A stretch of 64,000 nt of DNA, from positions 1 to 64,000 of the forward strand of contig WNNJ02002143.1 of NCBI GenBank assembly GCA_012934845.2, given 5' to 3'. The notes under the pieces were generated by a model, which had not been told where the DNA came from, made no database searches, and was given only the letters and a program-made list of their open reading frames with translations. The translations under genes were made by a program, and so were the position numbers. Positions 11,263 through 22,607 of this stretch are shown here, piece by piece (the first letter of the stretch is position 1; each line of letters opens with the position of its first letter). Origin of the DNA: Pomphorhynchus laevis (lineage: Eukaryota > Acanthocephala > Palaeacanthocephala > Echinorhynchida > Pomphorhynchidae).

Positions 11263-13590
11263 CCAACTCATATTCTCGGCGGTGCTCTCGACATCATTGT
11301 TGTCCCTAACTGCTTCAATGAATATACTTCCTTGTCAATTACTGATCCTGGTTTGTCCGATCATTTCCTTGTCACTCTTACTCTTACTCGTCCCCATAAT
11401 TCTTCTTCGCCTCCACCAATATCCACACCAAGTCGACCCTGGAAACTTATCGATATCCCTATTCTCTGCACAGCCTTACTCAATTCTTCACTCTTTTCAC
11501 TTCCTCTTAACTATCTCTCTTCCGATGATCTCTGCATTCTGTTTGATTCTGAACTTATGCCTATCACCAATAAACTTCTGCCTAGTCTACTCCGACGCTC
11601 TCAGCGCTTGCGCCATGCTCCCTGGTTCGATTCTGACTGTAGTCTTTCTAAGCGTCGACTCCGTCCTACTTTTCTCTACGACGTTCACATCTTATTCTTA
11701 TACGTACTAAACGTACTATCTTTTGGCGAAATAAACACGAGTCATCTTTCAACTCTAAATCTTATTGGAAAATCTTAAATTCAATTCTTTCACGATCATC
11801 TACTTCTTGTAATATAAATCCTGATGAATTTTCTTCTTATCTACAAACTAAGCTATCTAATTTACTTTCCCTACTACCCGTAGCCCCCTTGTACCCTCAC
11901 TTCTCTTTAAATACTTCCCTACCAGAACTATTCCACCTTCTTCCCGTTTCGTCTGGTGAAGTTTCTTCGGTTCTGCTGTCATTACCTAATAAAACCTCTC
12001 CTACTGACCCAATTCCTACTCACTTGCTTAAAAATATCTGCTCCTCTATCTCACCCTTCCTAACCACATTGTTCAACTCGTCCATCTGTAGCCGTACGTT
12101 TTCTTCCATCTGTAAATGCGCCAGTGTTCGTCCTCTCATCAAAAAGCAATCTTTCAACTCCTCACTACCATCTTCGTACCGTCCAATATCACTTTTCCCA
12201 ACTCTCTCTAAACTCCTTGAGCGTCTCGTTCTCAAGCAAGTTAATACATATCTCTTTTCCTCCAACTTATTTCCTCCCTTACAAGCCGCTTTTCGCTGTA
12301 ATCACTCTACTGAAATTGCCTGTCTTAAAGTTTATAATGACTTACTCATCTCGCGCGATCATAAGTTATGTAGTGTCATAGTTTCTCTGGATCTAACGTC
12401 TGCTTTTGACGTCGTCGATCACTCGATTATTCTCCATCGCCATCGTCATGATTATGGTTTCTCTTTACCCACTGTATCATGGTTTTCTTCATATCTATCA
12501 AACCGTACATTTCGCATCTATGCTAACTCTTTTCCCTCCTATCCATCATCCATCCCGACCGGTGTTCCACAAGGCTCCGTATTAGGCCCTATGCTTTTCT
12601 CTCTTCTTCTCGGTGACTTGTCTTCGATTTCTCATACACTCAACTTCCATGTTATGCAATATGCTGATGACATTCGAATCTATGCTCACGCACCTGCTTA
12701 TCGTATTCATGATCTGAGTGTTTCTGTTTCCAGCTGTCTTATCTCAATTTCCAATCATCTTTCTTCCATTCGCCTTTCTCTGAATCCTGATAAATCTAAA
12801 ATTATGTGGATCCTACCTCGACGCTTCGACGTAGAACCTCCTTCCGTATCATTAAATTCTACAATACTTCCTATCGTTGATAATCTCGTTTTCCTAGGCT
12901 TTCATTTCGACAACCGACTTTTACTTAAACCTTTCGTTAGTGATAAAGTACGCTTATCTACCTTGATACTCTGCAATCTCCGTCAAGTTCGTAGATTGAT
13001 CGATTTCCCTTCTTGTATGACTCTTATATCTTCTCTTCTTTTCTCAAAACTTGATTACTGTCTTAATCTATTTTCCAACTCACCTAAATCCACTCTTCTT
13101 CCTTTACAACTCATCATCAACGCTGCCGTCCGAGTTCTCCTCCGTCTTCATCGTTTTGATCATACATACCACTATCTTGTTTCTCTTAATTGGCCTACCA
13201 TTTATTGTCGTGTTCGAATTCGTCTTCTTATCATTGCTTTTCGCATTATAACTTCTCATACCCCTTCATTTCTCAACCTTCCTTTTCTCGACAATTCTCG
13301 TACTGTGTATTGTGCTCTGCGTTTCCGTAATTCCCTTCTTTTACATGTCCCAAACTAATCTACCTTTTTTGGCTTCCGCTCCTTCGTTGTGGCTGCTTTT
13401 CTCTCGTGGAATCAACTGCCTGTTCATATCCGTTAGTCAACATCTATGCCGTGCTTCAAACGCCAAATCCAATTCCATTTCAACAATTTACTAATTATCT
13501 GTGACTTTTGCTGTTCTTTTTTGTTGTTAGTGGTCATGTAAGCGTGCATTTTGCACGCATTTGGCACTTTAAATAAATTATTGTATTATT
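11258..13590 (+). mobile_element. LINE A, endonuclease end to 3' terminus
   Basis: Starts in the endonuclease C-terminus (ILGGALDIIVV, SDHFLVTLTLTR, with the catalytic D-H) and runs through the linker and RT to the 3' end. The RT frame 11889-13358 is long and open: KTSPTDPIPTHLL, SYRPISL, AAFRCNHSTEIACL, SLDLTSAFDVVDHS, TGVPQGSVLGPMLF, QYADDIRIYA, NPDKSKIMWI, FLGFHFDNR. Jockey/CR1-type organisation. Stops and shifts in the linker (11700-11890) make it inactive. 3' end: hairpin GCGTGCA-TTT-TGCACGC at 13542-13558, then AATAAATTATTGTATTATTAT, an (ATT)-type tail. Confidence 0.88.
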
Positions 13591-13591
13591 A

Positions 13592-14281
13592 TCTACTGAA
13601 TATCTACACGATATCTATCATATCTACACGATATGGACTAGCTAATCCGGACATCCCGAAATGCTGTCAATGCGGTCTATCGAACACTCTCCAGCACTCC
13701 CTCTCTTGCCCGCTCGGAGGCTTACCGTCGATGCGTCACGACTGCGTTCGCGATATAATTGCCTCAGAGTTGACAAACGTTTGCCACAACGTTCAGGTCG
13801 AACCAATGCTGACTCCTCTCAGAGCTGGCACTACTTTCGAGTGTCCCTCAACGATGACGGAAAGAAAGGCTCGTTTAGATATAGCATGCGCAGGTCTTTT
13901 CGGAGATAGGATGGAGCGAACATTCGTTGACATTTGTGTATACAATTTACACGCTCCGTCTAATCTCTTGAAGGAACCGAATGCCAGCTGTGAATACGAC
14001 GAGCTGCGAAAGAGGAGGAAATACATTTGCGTGTTACTCAAGTCGAACGGGCCTCTTTCGTTCCTGCCATATTCTCTTGCTCTGAAGGCGAAGGAAAATA
14101 ATGTACTATTTTCCTCCGTAGGATTGCCTTATTAATAACAGCGAAGAAAATCGTGTCTAGCTACGGAATTGAGCTAAACAGGTTGCGCTCGAAGATCGGG
14201 ATCAGGCTGGCGAGAATGGTTTCTAGATGCCTCCGAGCGTTGCGCTCTGCACGTAATCGCCCAGTCATCCGTGAAGACTAA
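13592..14281 (+). mobile_element. RLE-type LINE fragment: Cys-His motif plus restriction-like endonuclease
   Basis: Encodes CCQCGLSNTLQHSLSCPLGG, then MRHDCVRD, then RLDIACAGLF and FVDICVYN, the C-terminal Cys-His motif followed by a PD-(D/E)XK-like core seen in LINEs with a restriction-like endonuclease (R2/NeSL/Utopia range; class not resolved). After a stop at 14135 the homologous C-terminus continues in another frame (IGIRLARMVSRCLRALRS) to 14281. The RT part is missing. Not the same family as 49080-50879. Confidence 0.6.
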
Positions 14282-14569
14282 AATGTTGATAATAGTATTA
14301 ACAAAATGTGTTTTACAAATACTATGTAATTTTTGTGCGTAAAAATAAATGTTGCTATTTAAAAAAATTATTATACCTTACTGACATCGCATTTTCCCAA
14401 GTTAAAAAACTGGGAGATTTTTTTTAGTTCGATGGGCTTTTCCAGTATCACTAACGCGCAAGTAAACATGCGTGGATTTCGTTTCGTTGTTAACAACTGT
14501 CTTATAAGTCTTTCAAACAAATTAGGAATAGATTTACCACGCTCAAGGGGAATACGCGTCGTCAGTTTG

Positions 14570-14760
14570 ATAAGTTGAGTTCTATGGATGGCAAGGTTCT
14601 ATTCTCTTACATTTGCAAAATTACGGGCTCGAATATTACACTAGTATCGTTGAAGGATGATTCTCGAAGCGAGGTCACATGTAATAGTGTCATGGCAAAC
14701 TTATTTACCCATGAGTTCTCATTGGTTTTGCTCTTCAGGGATATCGTGTAGTTCCGAATC
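14570..14760 (+). mobile_element. LINE linker fragment
   Basis: The frame FSYICKITGSNITLVSLKDD...VMANLFTHEFS resembles the endonuclease-RT linker of LINE E (SYVNKSRKVISSISLLTHDG...MLAEAFN). Short and isolated. Confidence 0.45.
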
Positions 14761-14837
14761 AGAAAAGGGTTCAGAAGCATTCGATTGATCTAATCTGTCG
14801 TTTTTTGCTGAAGATGTTTTACTTCCGGCTGACTGTA

Positions 14838-15046
14838 AGATGTATGATGTGCATATAGTGGGTTCACCAATCTGTCAGCGTTTCCATTTGAAAGGTCAAT
14901 GCAGCAAGTACTATTGTCAATTAACACATTCATACCAGCTGTATGATGTGCATAGAGTGGGTTCACCAATCTATCAGCGTTTCCATTTTAAAAGTCAATG
15001 CAGGAAGTACGATTGTCAATTAACACACTCATATCAGCGTCGCTAA
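14838..15046 (+). repeat. 102-bp direct repeat encoding duplicated CCCH-like zinc-finger unit
   Basis: Two copies of a 34-codon unit in one open frame. Unit 1 reads CQRFHLKGQCSKYYCQLTH, a C-x8-C-x4-C-x3-H spacing typical of CCCH fingers; unit 2 keeps the last three ligands but has Tyr for the first Cys. The host element is not recognised; sequences either side (14282-14570, 15047-15177) show nothing I can name. Confidence 0.5.
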
Positions 15047-15177
15047 CGACGACATTGAAGTTATGATCACACATTACAACGGGTTATATAGAATGATCGA
15101 TATCATCGCCACTATTCTTCGCCATCAATTGGTTCAAAAATCACTGATTTCTACATTATAATAATACAAATTTATTT

Positions 15178-15788
15178 AAAGTGGCAAATGCGTACAAGCT
15201 GCACGCTTACAAGTACACTAACAATAATGAAAAAGTCAAGCAGATAAATTGTTATAAATTACATCGGATTAGGCGTTTGAAGCATGGCAGGGAAGTTGAT
15301 TGGCGGATATGAATGGGCAGATGGTTCCAGGATAGAGGAGCAGCCACTAGGAAGGAGCAGAGTCCAAAGGAGGTAGATTAGTTTGGGACATGTAAAAGAA
15401 GGGAATTACATGAACGCAAGGAACAGTAAACAGGACGAGAATTACCAAGAAAAGAAATGTTGAGAAATGAAGGGGTATGAAAAGTTATAAGGAGGAAAGC
15501 AACGATAAGACGTATTTGAATACGACAATAAATTGTAGGCAAATCGAGAGAAACAAGATGGTAGGATGTATGATCAAAACGACGAAGACGGAGGAGAACT
15601 CGGACGGCAGCGTTGATGATGCGTTGTAAAGGAAGAAGAGTGGATTTAAGTGAGTTAGAAAATAGACTAAGACAATAATCGAGTTTAGAAAAAATGAGAG
15701 AAGATATGAGAGCTATACATAAAGGGAAATCGATCAATCTACGAACTTGACGGAGGTTGCGGAGTATCAAGGTAGATGAGCGTACTTG
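15178..15788 (-). mobile_element. LINE A 3' part, split by a Naiad insertion
   Basis: Read leftward: VRSSTLILRNLRQVRRLIDF, LISSLIFSKLDYCLSLF, NAAVRVLLRLRRFDHTSYHL, then the 3' end at about 15178 with the family stem-loop (GCGTGCA/TGTACGC). The frame continues on the other side of the inserted Naiad sequence at 16258-16347. Confidence 0.85.
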
Positions 15789-16257
15789 GGTTACTATAAA
15801 AATAACATCAAGCAGAAAATAGTAAAATATATAAATCAACACAATAGTATAAAGAATAAATTTAAACTCTTAAGTGGCAAACTTTTATGGATGGATAATA
15901 AATAATATACTTTGTATTAGAATAAGATACTAGATAGTTATTTCAGAGGAAATACATCATTAGCATGTATTTGGCCCCGCTGCTATGTTGGGTAGAGGAG
16001 TTAGGGGCCGAAACCTGATAGCATAGCAGTTCCTCCTGATGACCTCTAATTCTTATTCTGATACAACGTCTGTTATTTATTAGTCAATTCATAAAAATGA
16101 CGTTTATTTTAAATTTTTTTAAACTTGATTTAAATTATAGAAAATCTAAAAACAATTATTAATTTTATTATTTAATTATTAAATTTTGATTTAGCATTAT
16201 TATGTTTTGTTTATTTTATAATTATATTAAATACGTAGACTCAGTTAGCTGATTTAA
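15789..16257 (+). mobile_element. 5'-truncated Naiad-type PLE, 3' end inserted in LINE A
   Basis: Starts inside the last codons of the RT (YYKNNIKQKIVKYINQHNSI..., matching 57939-58060 on the - strand), stop near 15901, then a 3' region with the ribozyme core and the terminus AAATACGTAGACTCAGTTA. LINE A is interrupted exactly at its VRDK-VRSS point, with a short ACTT/TTT overlap as possible target duplication. Confidence 0.8.
15980..16049 (+). ncRNA. rewired hammerhead core in Naiad 3' region
   Basis: Cleavage dinucleotide U15993-A15994; GAAA 16010-16013; CUGAUGA 16036-16042. Stem I: 15995-16000 (GAGGAG) with 16030-16035 (UUCCUC). Stem III: GGGU 15990-15993 with ACCU 16013-16016, then CUGCUAUG 15980-15987 with CAUAGCAG 16022-16029. 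Stem II: CCUCUAA 16043-16049 with UUAGGGG 16001-16007, leaving two unpaired C next to GAAA. Strand order is III'-UH-I', II'-GAAA-III, I-CUGAUGA-II: a cyclic permutation of the order at 809-883 and again opposite to canonical. Stem II next to the core is the weak point. Confidence 0.6.
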
Positions 16258-16347
16258 TTTATCTCTAACGAAAGGTTAAAGTTAAAGTCGGTTGTCGAAA
16301 TGGAAGCCTAGGAAAACGAGATTATCAACGATAGGAAGAATTGTATA
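16258..16347 (-). mobile_element. LINE A, upstream remainder of the split copy
   Basis: Encodes ILPIVDNLVFLGFHF...FVRDK in the - strand, directly upstream of the 15178-15788 piece in element order. Confidence 0.75.
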
Positions 16348-16619
16348 TTAATGTAGAATGATTGGCACGTAACAATCTTCCATTCAGTTTTCTAAACATA
16401 TATTTTTTATATTTACATTGTTTTAATGTTCAGTCACAAATTAATAATTGACTTTGAACATTTGAACTTTTATAAAATATTTAATATAAATAAATGTTTT
16501 AATGACATTTATGTTTTATTATTATTTAATATTATTATGTTTTTTTATGTTTTATTATTATTATTATAACATACAAGACTATAGCCATGCAGCTGTTTTG
16601 TCTGCTCACAGTAAAACCA
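16348..16619. other. AT-rich spacer, nothing recognised
   Basis: Several TTTTATGTTTTATTATTATT-type tracts; these may belong to the 3' tail of the LINE E copy that starts at 16620 (- strand). Confidence 0.5.
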
Positions 16620-16638
16620 ATTTTATGTCAGCAAAAAC

Positions 16639-17619
16639 TTAATCCGGATACACGATATTGAAATTAGAATCTGTGCAAAGCCATGTAATTAGCGTTTTTT
16701 TGAAATGCACTCTATTTGATATGTTGATGATATTCTCTGGAAGTTTGTTCCAAAGCCTCACTGCTCGATGAGAAAGGCGATATAGTCTTCCGAGTTTGCC
16801 GTGATGCAGGGTCCTCACAGTAAGAGAGTGACCTCGTTTAGTAGTTCGCTGGCTTTGCTGAATACAGTCGACCGGGAATCCGTCACGCTCGAATAACATA
16901 TCCCTAAAACATAAAATATCAAGACATACTATACTAGTACGGACAGAAGGAACTCCTATATTGCGCAAGCGGTCCTTATAAGACAATTTCCTGATGAAAT
17001 GGCACGATCTCGTCAACCTACGGAGGACATTTTCAAGCTCATTCATCTCACCACGTGTACATGGAAATACTGCAGGGATACAATATTCAATAATAGGATG
17101 AATAAGTGAATTGTACATTATTTTAAGACAGGAAGCCGATGGATTACAAAAACACCTCCGGACCACATAGCTAAATTTCCTGGTCGTTTGGATGATTCTG
17201 TCCGTGTATGGACGACTCTTCAATGACTCGTGCACAAGTATTCCCAAATCTCTTGTGCATTGTACCTGCGTAATTGTCTCGGAACCTAATTTATATCTGA
17301 AAGGAAATTTCTTATGTCCTAAGTGCATGTGACAGTACTTTGATATATTTAACATCAGTCCTGTCTCATTACTCCACCTAACAATATTATCTAAATCTTC
17401 CTGGAGCAGGAAAGATTCATGATACGATTGAATGCACCGCAATAACTTGAGGTCGTCCGCAAGCGCTAGGATTTTGCATCTCAGTCTTAATAACAGATCC
17501 TGAAGGAAAATGTTGAACAGTAAAGGGCCGAGAACCGTACCTTGAGGCACTCCGGCACAAACATGACGTTGTGAAGAAACACTACTGCCTAGCCTCACTT
17601 GATATGACCGACCCTTCAA
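16639..17619 (-). pseudogene. LINE E reverse transcriptase C-terminal half
   Basis: 326-codon open frame: SYQVRLGSSVSSQRHVCAGV, PQGTVLGPLLFN, ALADDLKLL, NISKYCHMHLG, DLGILVHESL, SLIHPIIEYCIPAVFP, ENVLRRLTR, RGHSLTVRT, SHRAVRLWNKLP, then the stop. This is RT palm motifs 4-7 plus thumb and tail. Upstream palm (IFIDFSPAFD) is in another frame at 17700-17910, with a TGA right after it. Confidence 0.85.
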
Positions 17620-18417
17620 GAACGAACTAATCCAACGGACTACATGGGGATCGATACCGTATTTAGCTAAAACTACTAGCAGATGGTCATGTGGTACTCA
17701 GTCAAACGCCGGGCTAAAATCGATAAAAATTACATCAACCCCACACCCATCCGCTACTACATCTGCCCAATTTTCACGAGCCATAATTAAATTAATTACT
17801 AAGGCATGATCGACCAGTTCGAAATCCATGTTGAGAAGGGTGCAGAAGTTTAAATCTATCCATATGAGAAGTTTTGTATTCATGCACGAACCTTTCAAGG
17901 CATTTACATACAACGCTTGTCAGACTTACATGACGATAATTGGACGGGTCTTCTCTGTTCCCTTTTTTGTATATAGGAGTAATGTGAGATCGCTTCCACT
18001 GATCAGGGACGTATGATGTACATAGAGACATATTAAACATCTCTGATGATGGGAATGCTAGCAGGTCATGGAGTTTTGAAGAATAAAAGGATGAATGTCG
18101 TCCGGCCCAGCCGACGTGTAACAAGATAATTTACGCAATTCCCGTGATACCTCCGCTGGAGAAATTAATGGCATATGGGAGACGAATGTCTCAGGAATTT
18201 GCGCTGGACGAAAATCTGTAATTGGAGTGGGACAAATAAGATTAAAGGCCTCTGCCAACATACTCACAACTTCATCAGGATCTCTCGCAATCTTACCGTC
18301 ATGGGTCAAAAGGGAAATTGATGAAATAACTTTTCTACTTTTATTTACATAGCTCCAGAACGGCTTGGAAGAAACTTTATATAATTCCAGGATTTTCAAT
18401 TCGTGCTTTTGCCTCTT

Positions 18418-19545
18418 CTACAATTTCATGTAGTCGAAGCGACGACGATACTGTAGATATTCTAACCGAAGTGCCTGATTATTCAGAGATGATTTAAAGA
18501 GTTTATTCCGTTTTCTTAAAAGTCCCACTAACTCATCGTCAAACCAAGCAGGCTTGCGTTTAGCAAGGTTTTGTAAGGGTTTCAATGGAACGACGCAGTC
18601 TGTGATATATTTGAGGGAAGCTGATAACGTATCCCAATCACGGACATTGGTAATGCCTCTATTGTGAAGACCCATTCTAATTGCGAGCGTACGTAATAAA
18701 TCAATTTCCACTTTGTACCAGTTACGTTTCAGATGTTTAGTTTCGGCAGGGGATACATTGACAAGAGCGCTAGAAGTAAACTTAATGACAAGATGGTCAC
18801 TAAGACCTATGGGAGCATCATATTGAATTTCATGGACATCTAGTAGAGATTTACTAAAAACTAAATTTAGCAAGGAAGAACTATGCCCCATAAACCTGGT
18901 TGCCTGAGTTACGTGTTGTATAAGATATAGATCATCAACGAGAAAGTTCCATAATTCGGTATCCAAATGGCATCCACCTTGATGACATTCGAATGGGGTA
19001 TTCCCTGTTATATTAGGAATATTGAAGTCTCCAAGAAGGATAAAATTTGACGACTTTGTGAGATCAGTAAGATACTCAATTAAACTTGGTGTTAAGCAAG
19101 ATGAGCGTGGAGCCCGATAGCATACACGAATGGTCATGGTGATGTCACCTGATTCTATCATTAAAGAAAGTAACTCAATTCGTCCGACGCAATATGACAT
19201 GGAGTTTCTTACGATAATTCTGTTAGCGACGTAAAAGGCAACTCCACCACCTCAACATTTATCATGTCGGTCTGTTCTAAATAATGAGAAGCCAGGGATG
19301 GCAACACAAGCATCACTAATCCTACTGTGTAGCCAAGTTTCAGTAATTGCAAAAATCGACATATTGCTGTGAGACAAATAACAACTAAACTCACCAAACT
19401 TTGAAACTAAGCTGCAAACGTTAGAACATGCAATTTTCAGGGGATGTCCTCTACTATTCTTTGAAGTCTCATGCAGGACACCATGGAATAAAATTAAGTC
19501 ACCTAAGACGCTACACCGTGAGTATTTAGAACTAACTTCTCCCAA
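18418..19545 (-). pseudogene. LINE E AP-like endonuclease domain
   Basis: Two adjoining frames: 19252-19545 (IACSNVCSL, FAITETWLH, SLFRTDRHDKC then TGA where GGGV follows in relatives) and 18418-19200 (CYRAPRSS, FILLGDFNIP, LLNLVFS, PIGLSDHLV). Catalytic Asn, Glu, Asp-x-Asn and Asp-His are all recognisable. The TGA before GGGV looks like a single C-to-T change. Confidence 0.8.
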
Positions 19546-19698
19546 CGTACAAATGGACGTCGTCGGACCACCTGAAAATTTCGGATACAGAGATCATTTT
19601 CACCTTGTTGACGCCTGTCGTTTAGTTCTTTTTAGCGAGAGATAGTTGTTCGCGCTCCTCAACCGATAGATCCTTATATATTCGCACAGAATTACCCA

Positions 19699-20220
19699 TT
19701 AGTCTATAAGCTCTACTAAGGATGATATTAGCTTGATCATTTGAAGCACAGACCAATCCAAGCAGTCTATTTCTACCATTATCATACTTTTTTTACCTAT
19801 TCTATGAAGGGCCAATACCTCCAAGGATTCTGCTAAATGTTCCTCTCCATCTAGAAAAATACTAGACAAGATATTTCTCACTGAAAGAACGTCGTCATTC
19901 ACACGGTTTTGAGAAATGACGGATTTGGACTCGTTGATATTAGCGAAAATTACACATCTTAATCTGTTTAGGTTAGATCTCGTCCCCCTTATGTTATTCG
20001 AACGTGCGGGCCGGTCAGGTGTCTGCACCGGATAACTTGCCGCAGGAGAGACTCTACTCAACGGGGAGACAGTAGTCGTAGACTTGTTTAGGTAAGTTGC
20101 TGCATCAGCGCCTGTAGATCGTGTTGTTGGACTTGGATAGATCATGCTAATAGCACAAAGTCCAATTGCAATAGTGCTAGATTCCAATTCAAGCTCAGGG
20201 TTACCATTTTTGTCTAACAA
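19699..20220 (-). pseudogene. LINE E ORF1 C-terminal domain
   Basis: 173-codon frame with LRCVIFANINESKS, RVNDDVLSVRNILSS, LALHRIGKKS, IDCLDWSVLQ. The same domain in LINE A reads RDRC-type start, DDVSAFRSILA, SFIRLNKS. Probably an RNA-binding ORF1 product; function inferred from position only. Confidence 0.6.
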
Positions 20221-20811
20221 AGCGGTTGGGACTATGCGGCGAGAAAATTCTTGCGTGAGTATGGGATGTCTTATTCAAGCTCGACCGATCGGATACTGGG
20301 TAACTAGAAATGTTGCACTCGCATTAAGTACACGGATTCGTTGAAATATGAGCATTATCTCTTCTTGCTACAGGTAATACAAGTTTATCATGGTCACGTT
20401 TATCAGATCTAGGATCGGTGTCCGGGGAAATTGTCATGGTTGCAACATCATTACTAGGTACAACATACTCCGATAATCCTGGATATGCCACTGGGTGAGA
20501 TGCTTTAAGGTGGGTCAAGGCACATCAGAAGCTGCAGATGAATTTGCCACTCCGATACTTGGACATGCTGGACGATTTAACCTTCAGTACTGTCCAAACA
20601 TCACAATCATCGGTGTCACATCCAACTTCCAGTTGGGTGAAGGAAGAATCAGAATCATACTCCATCTTCTTTGAGCTAGACTTTTTAGGACGTCCCATTG
20701 ACTATTTAATACTGAATTTCAATACGTAGCTTGTAAGTAGTTATTACAAAATAATTCTTTATCCCACAATAATCTAGAATGTGTGATATCTCTTTAAAAC
20801 GTTGTATAGAT

Positions 20812-21135
20812 CGTTGTAAGATCGTCGTTTAGATCGTTGTATAGATCGTTGTAAGAAGATCGTTGTAAGAAGATCGTTGTAAGAAGATCGTTGTAAGAAG
20901 ATCGTTGTAAGAAGATCGTTGTAAGAAGATCGTTGTAAGAAGATCGTTGTAAGAAGATCGTTGTAAGAAGATCGTTGTAAGAAGATCGTTGTAAGAAGAT
21001 CGTTGTATAGTTCGTTGTAAGAAGATCGTTGTATAGATCGTTGTAAGAAGATCGTTGTAAGAAGATCGTTGTATAGATCGTTGTAAGAAGATCGTTGTAT
21101 AGATCGTTGAACAGATCGTTGTATAGATCGTTGTA
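20812..21135. repeat. 14-bp minisatellite (GATCGTTGTAAGAA) in LINE E 5' region
   Basis: About 24 units, mostly GATCGTTGTAAGAA with variants GATCGTTGTATA. It lies 110 bp upstream of the LINE E ORF1 start in element orientation. Open frames through it are repeat artefacts. Confidence 0.9.
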
Positions 21136-21139
21136 AGAT

Positions 21140-22329
21140 GAATTGTGATCATATCCATATCCTTGTATAGAATGTATGTATATTAGATCTCAACTACTCA
21201 TTTCATTGAGGATACTGCATAGCTTTTAAATGGGTACACACAATAAGATTGTATCTTTATTAGAAACCAAACTGTTTCTATTGTACATCAAATTTTAAAT
21301 CATTCAATGTTAACATTTGTTTCTTGGATGCTGAAAGAAATTTTTTACGTTATATCGTAAACATGAGTAATGTAATGAGCAAATGTTGTCTAAGGAAATG
21401 TACGCTGAAAATTTTATTCTGACACAAACGTGTAAATTGCACTGTGAAATGCTAAGACCATTAGTAACACCGAATGAAATCCGGGCAAATTGATAAAAAC
21501 GAACATACACCATGCAAGTGGTAATAAAATGTCATTCATTTTTACTAATTCGAATTGCACTCATTAGATCAAATGTAGAATATTGAATTTGGCTAGTTTA
21601 TTGATTATAATGAATGTTAGTTAGCGAATAAGCATCTAGATCGGTAAAAAGATTAATTAATAATAACAATCGACACAATAGGATTTCTGCATAATGACTA
21701 ACTATGCTCTCTACACTGGGTTATATCATGCCTTGCTCTAACAATTGTCAAATCTCATGATTAATAGCGATTATATGTTTCGTCAACATTAAAAGTAAAG
21801 TTGGTTCATGCAGGTCTGACGTGATTATGCAACAAGTTCTAGCTTCGCCGATATTCAAAGAATTCTTTCTTCTGCGGAATGGATAGTTACTCTAGAATAT
21901 AATCGTTGGAATTCAATTCCAAATATCACATCAGCGCATAAATCATTAAGTACCCCCCAAATCGTATATTCAAATATCTTGTATCGTAAAGTATAATATC
22001 AGTGGTGTAAGTTCTGTCGAAACTAACTTTCTTAGACTTTGCAATCAATAACTTCCCATGTTACGAATAATAGGAGGTACAAGGTGTCGTAAAATCTTAA
22101 AATTAATGAAGTTATCTGAACTTACCAAATCAATATCATCATAAAGATTTTGATAAGCAATTTGAATTGATACAGCTACATCCTTCAGTGAATTAGAAGC
22201 AATAAAACAAGTTTGTAATTCTAGTAAAATTTACCTAAAATATAAATATATTTAATATGAAAGAATATTATTATTACTAGAATGTCAGCGAGCGTGGCTC
22301 AATAGACACTTTCACAATTAAAATATAAA
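21140..22329. other. AT-rich region, no gene recognised
   Basis: Scattered stops in all frames, no LINE motifs and no repeat partners in the window that I can see. It may include the true 5' end of LINE E at the left and unique intergenic DNA at the right. Confidence 0.5.
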
Positions 22330-22607
22330 AAGAAAACTAACAACAAAGTAATTAAAAATTAGTCAGTTTCTTCAAAGTAGATACAAATCCACGTCTGTTT
22401 GTTTGCTTCACCACTTCCGCCGGTAAACTGTTCCAAGCTGGAATGACACGCACGGCAAAATTAATGTTTCTTTTTTTACACCAGTGTTTACGTTGTAACA
22501 TAAGTGGATGACCACGTAATCTTGAGTCATTTCGCTTACGAAATAGACTTCTAACGGAATTCTCAGGATTGCTTATCGTCCGCCACACTACAACCAGGTC
22601 ATTTAGT
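22330..22607 (-). mobile_element. LINE H 3' fragment
   Basis: Encodes RLRGHPLMLQRKHWCKKRNI, FAVRVIPAWNSLPAEVV, FVSTLKKL, the typical C-terminal tail of jockey/CR1-like ORF2. It joins LINE D sequence tail-to-middle at about 22607. Confidence 0.65.

Larger units (their letters stand above)
16620..20700 (-). mobile_element. LINE E (jockey/CR1-like), nearly full length, decayed
   Basis: Element order runs right to left. ORF1 starts with ATG at 20698 (MGRPKKSSSKK) and carries a zinc-binding motif (GCDTDDCDVWT, then FICSF). A separate frame 19699-20220 is the ORF1 C-terminal domain (LRCVIFANI...ALHRIGKK). Endonuclease about 18700-19500: CSNVCSL, ITETWLH, FILLGDFNIP, GLSDHLV. RT about 16800-18200: RHVSLTSVVCKCLERF, AGVPQGTVLGPLLF, and LADD where YADD is usual. 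C-terminal GHSLTVRTLHHGKLGRLYRLSHRAVRLWNKLP. The 3' end is near 16620. At least six stops or shifts. A 14-bp minisatellite lies just upstream of ORF1. Confidence 0.85.

Noticed and set aside
11282-11778. Overlapping long frames in LINE A regions as separate proteins
   Set aside because: They are alternative-frame shadows of the endonuclease and linker coding sequence, long only because of its C/T-rich composition.
15973-16029. HDV-like ribozyme in the Naiad 3' region, suggested by crossed GGCCCC/GGGGCC and CUGCUAUG/CAUAGCAG pairings
   Set aside because: There is no P4 helix and no catalytic-C context, the GGCCCC pairing is lost in copy b, and the hammerhead core explains GAAA, CUGAUGA and GUA together.
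20829-21158. Frame rich in Thr-Thr-Ile over the 14-bp array
   Set aside because: Repeat artefact of the LINE E 5' minisatellite.
21310-21513. 67-codon - strand frame
   Set aside because: Short, low-complexity context, no recognised motif.
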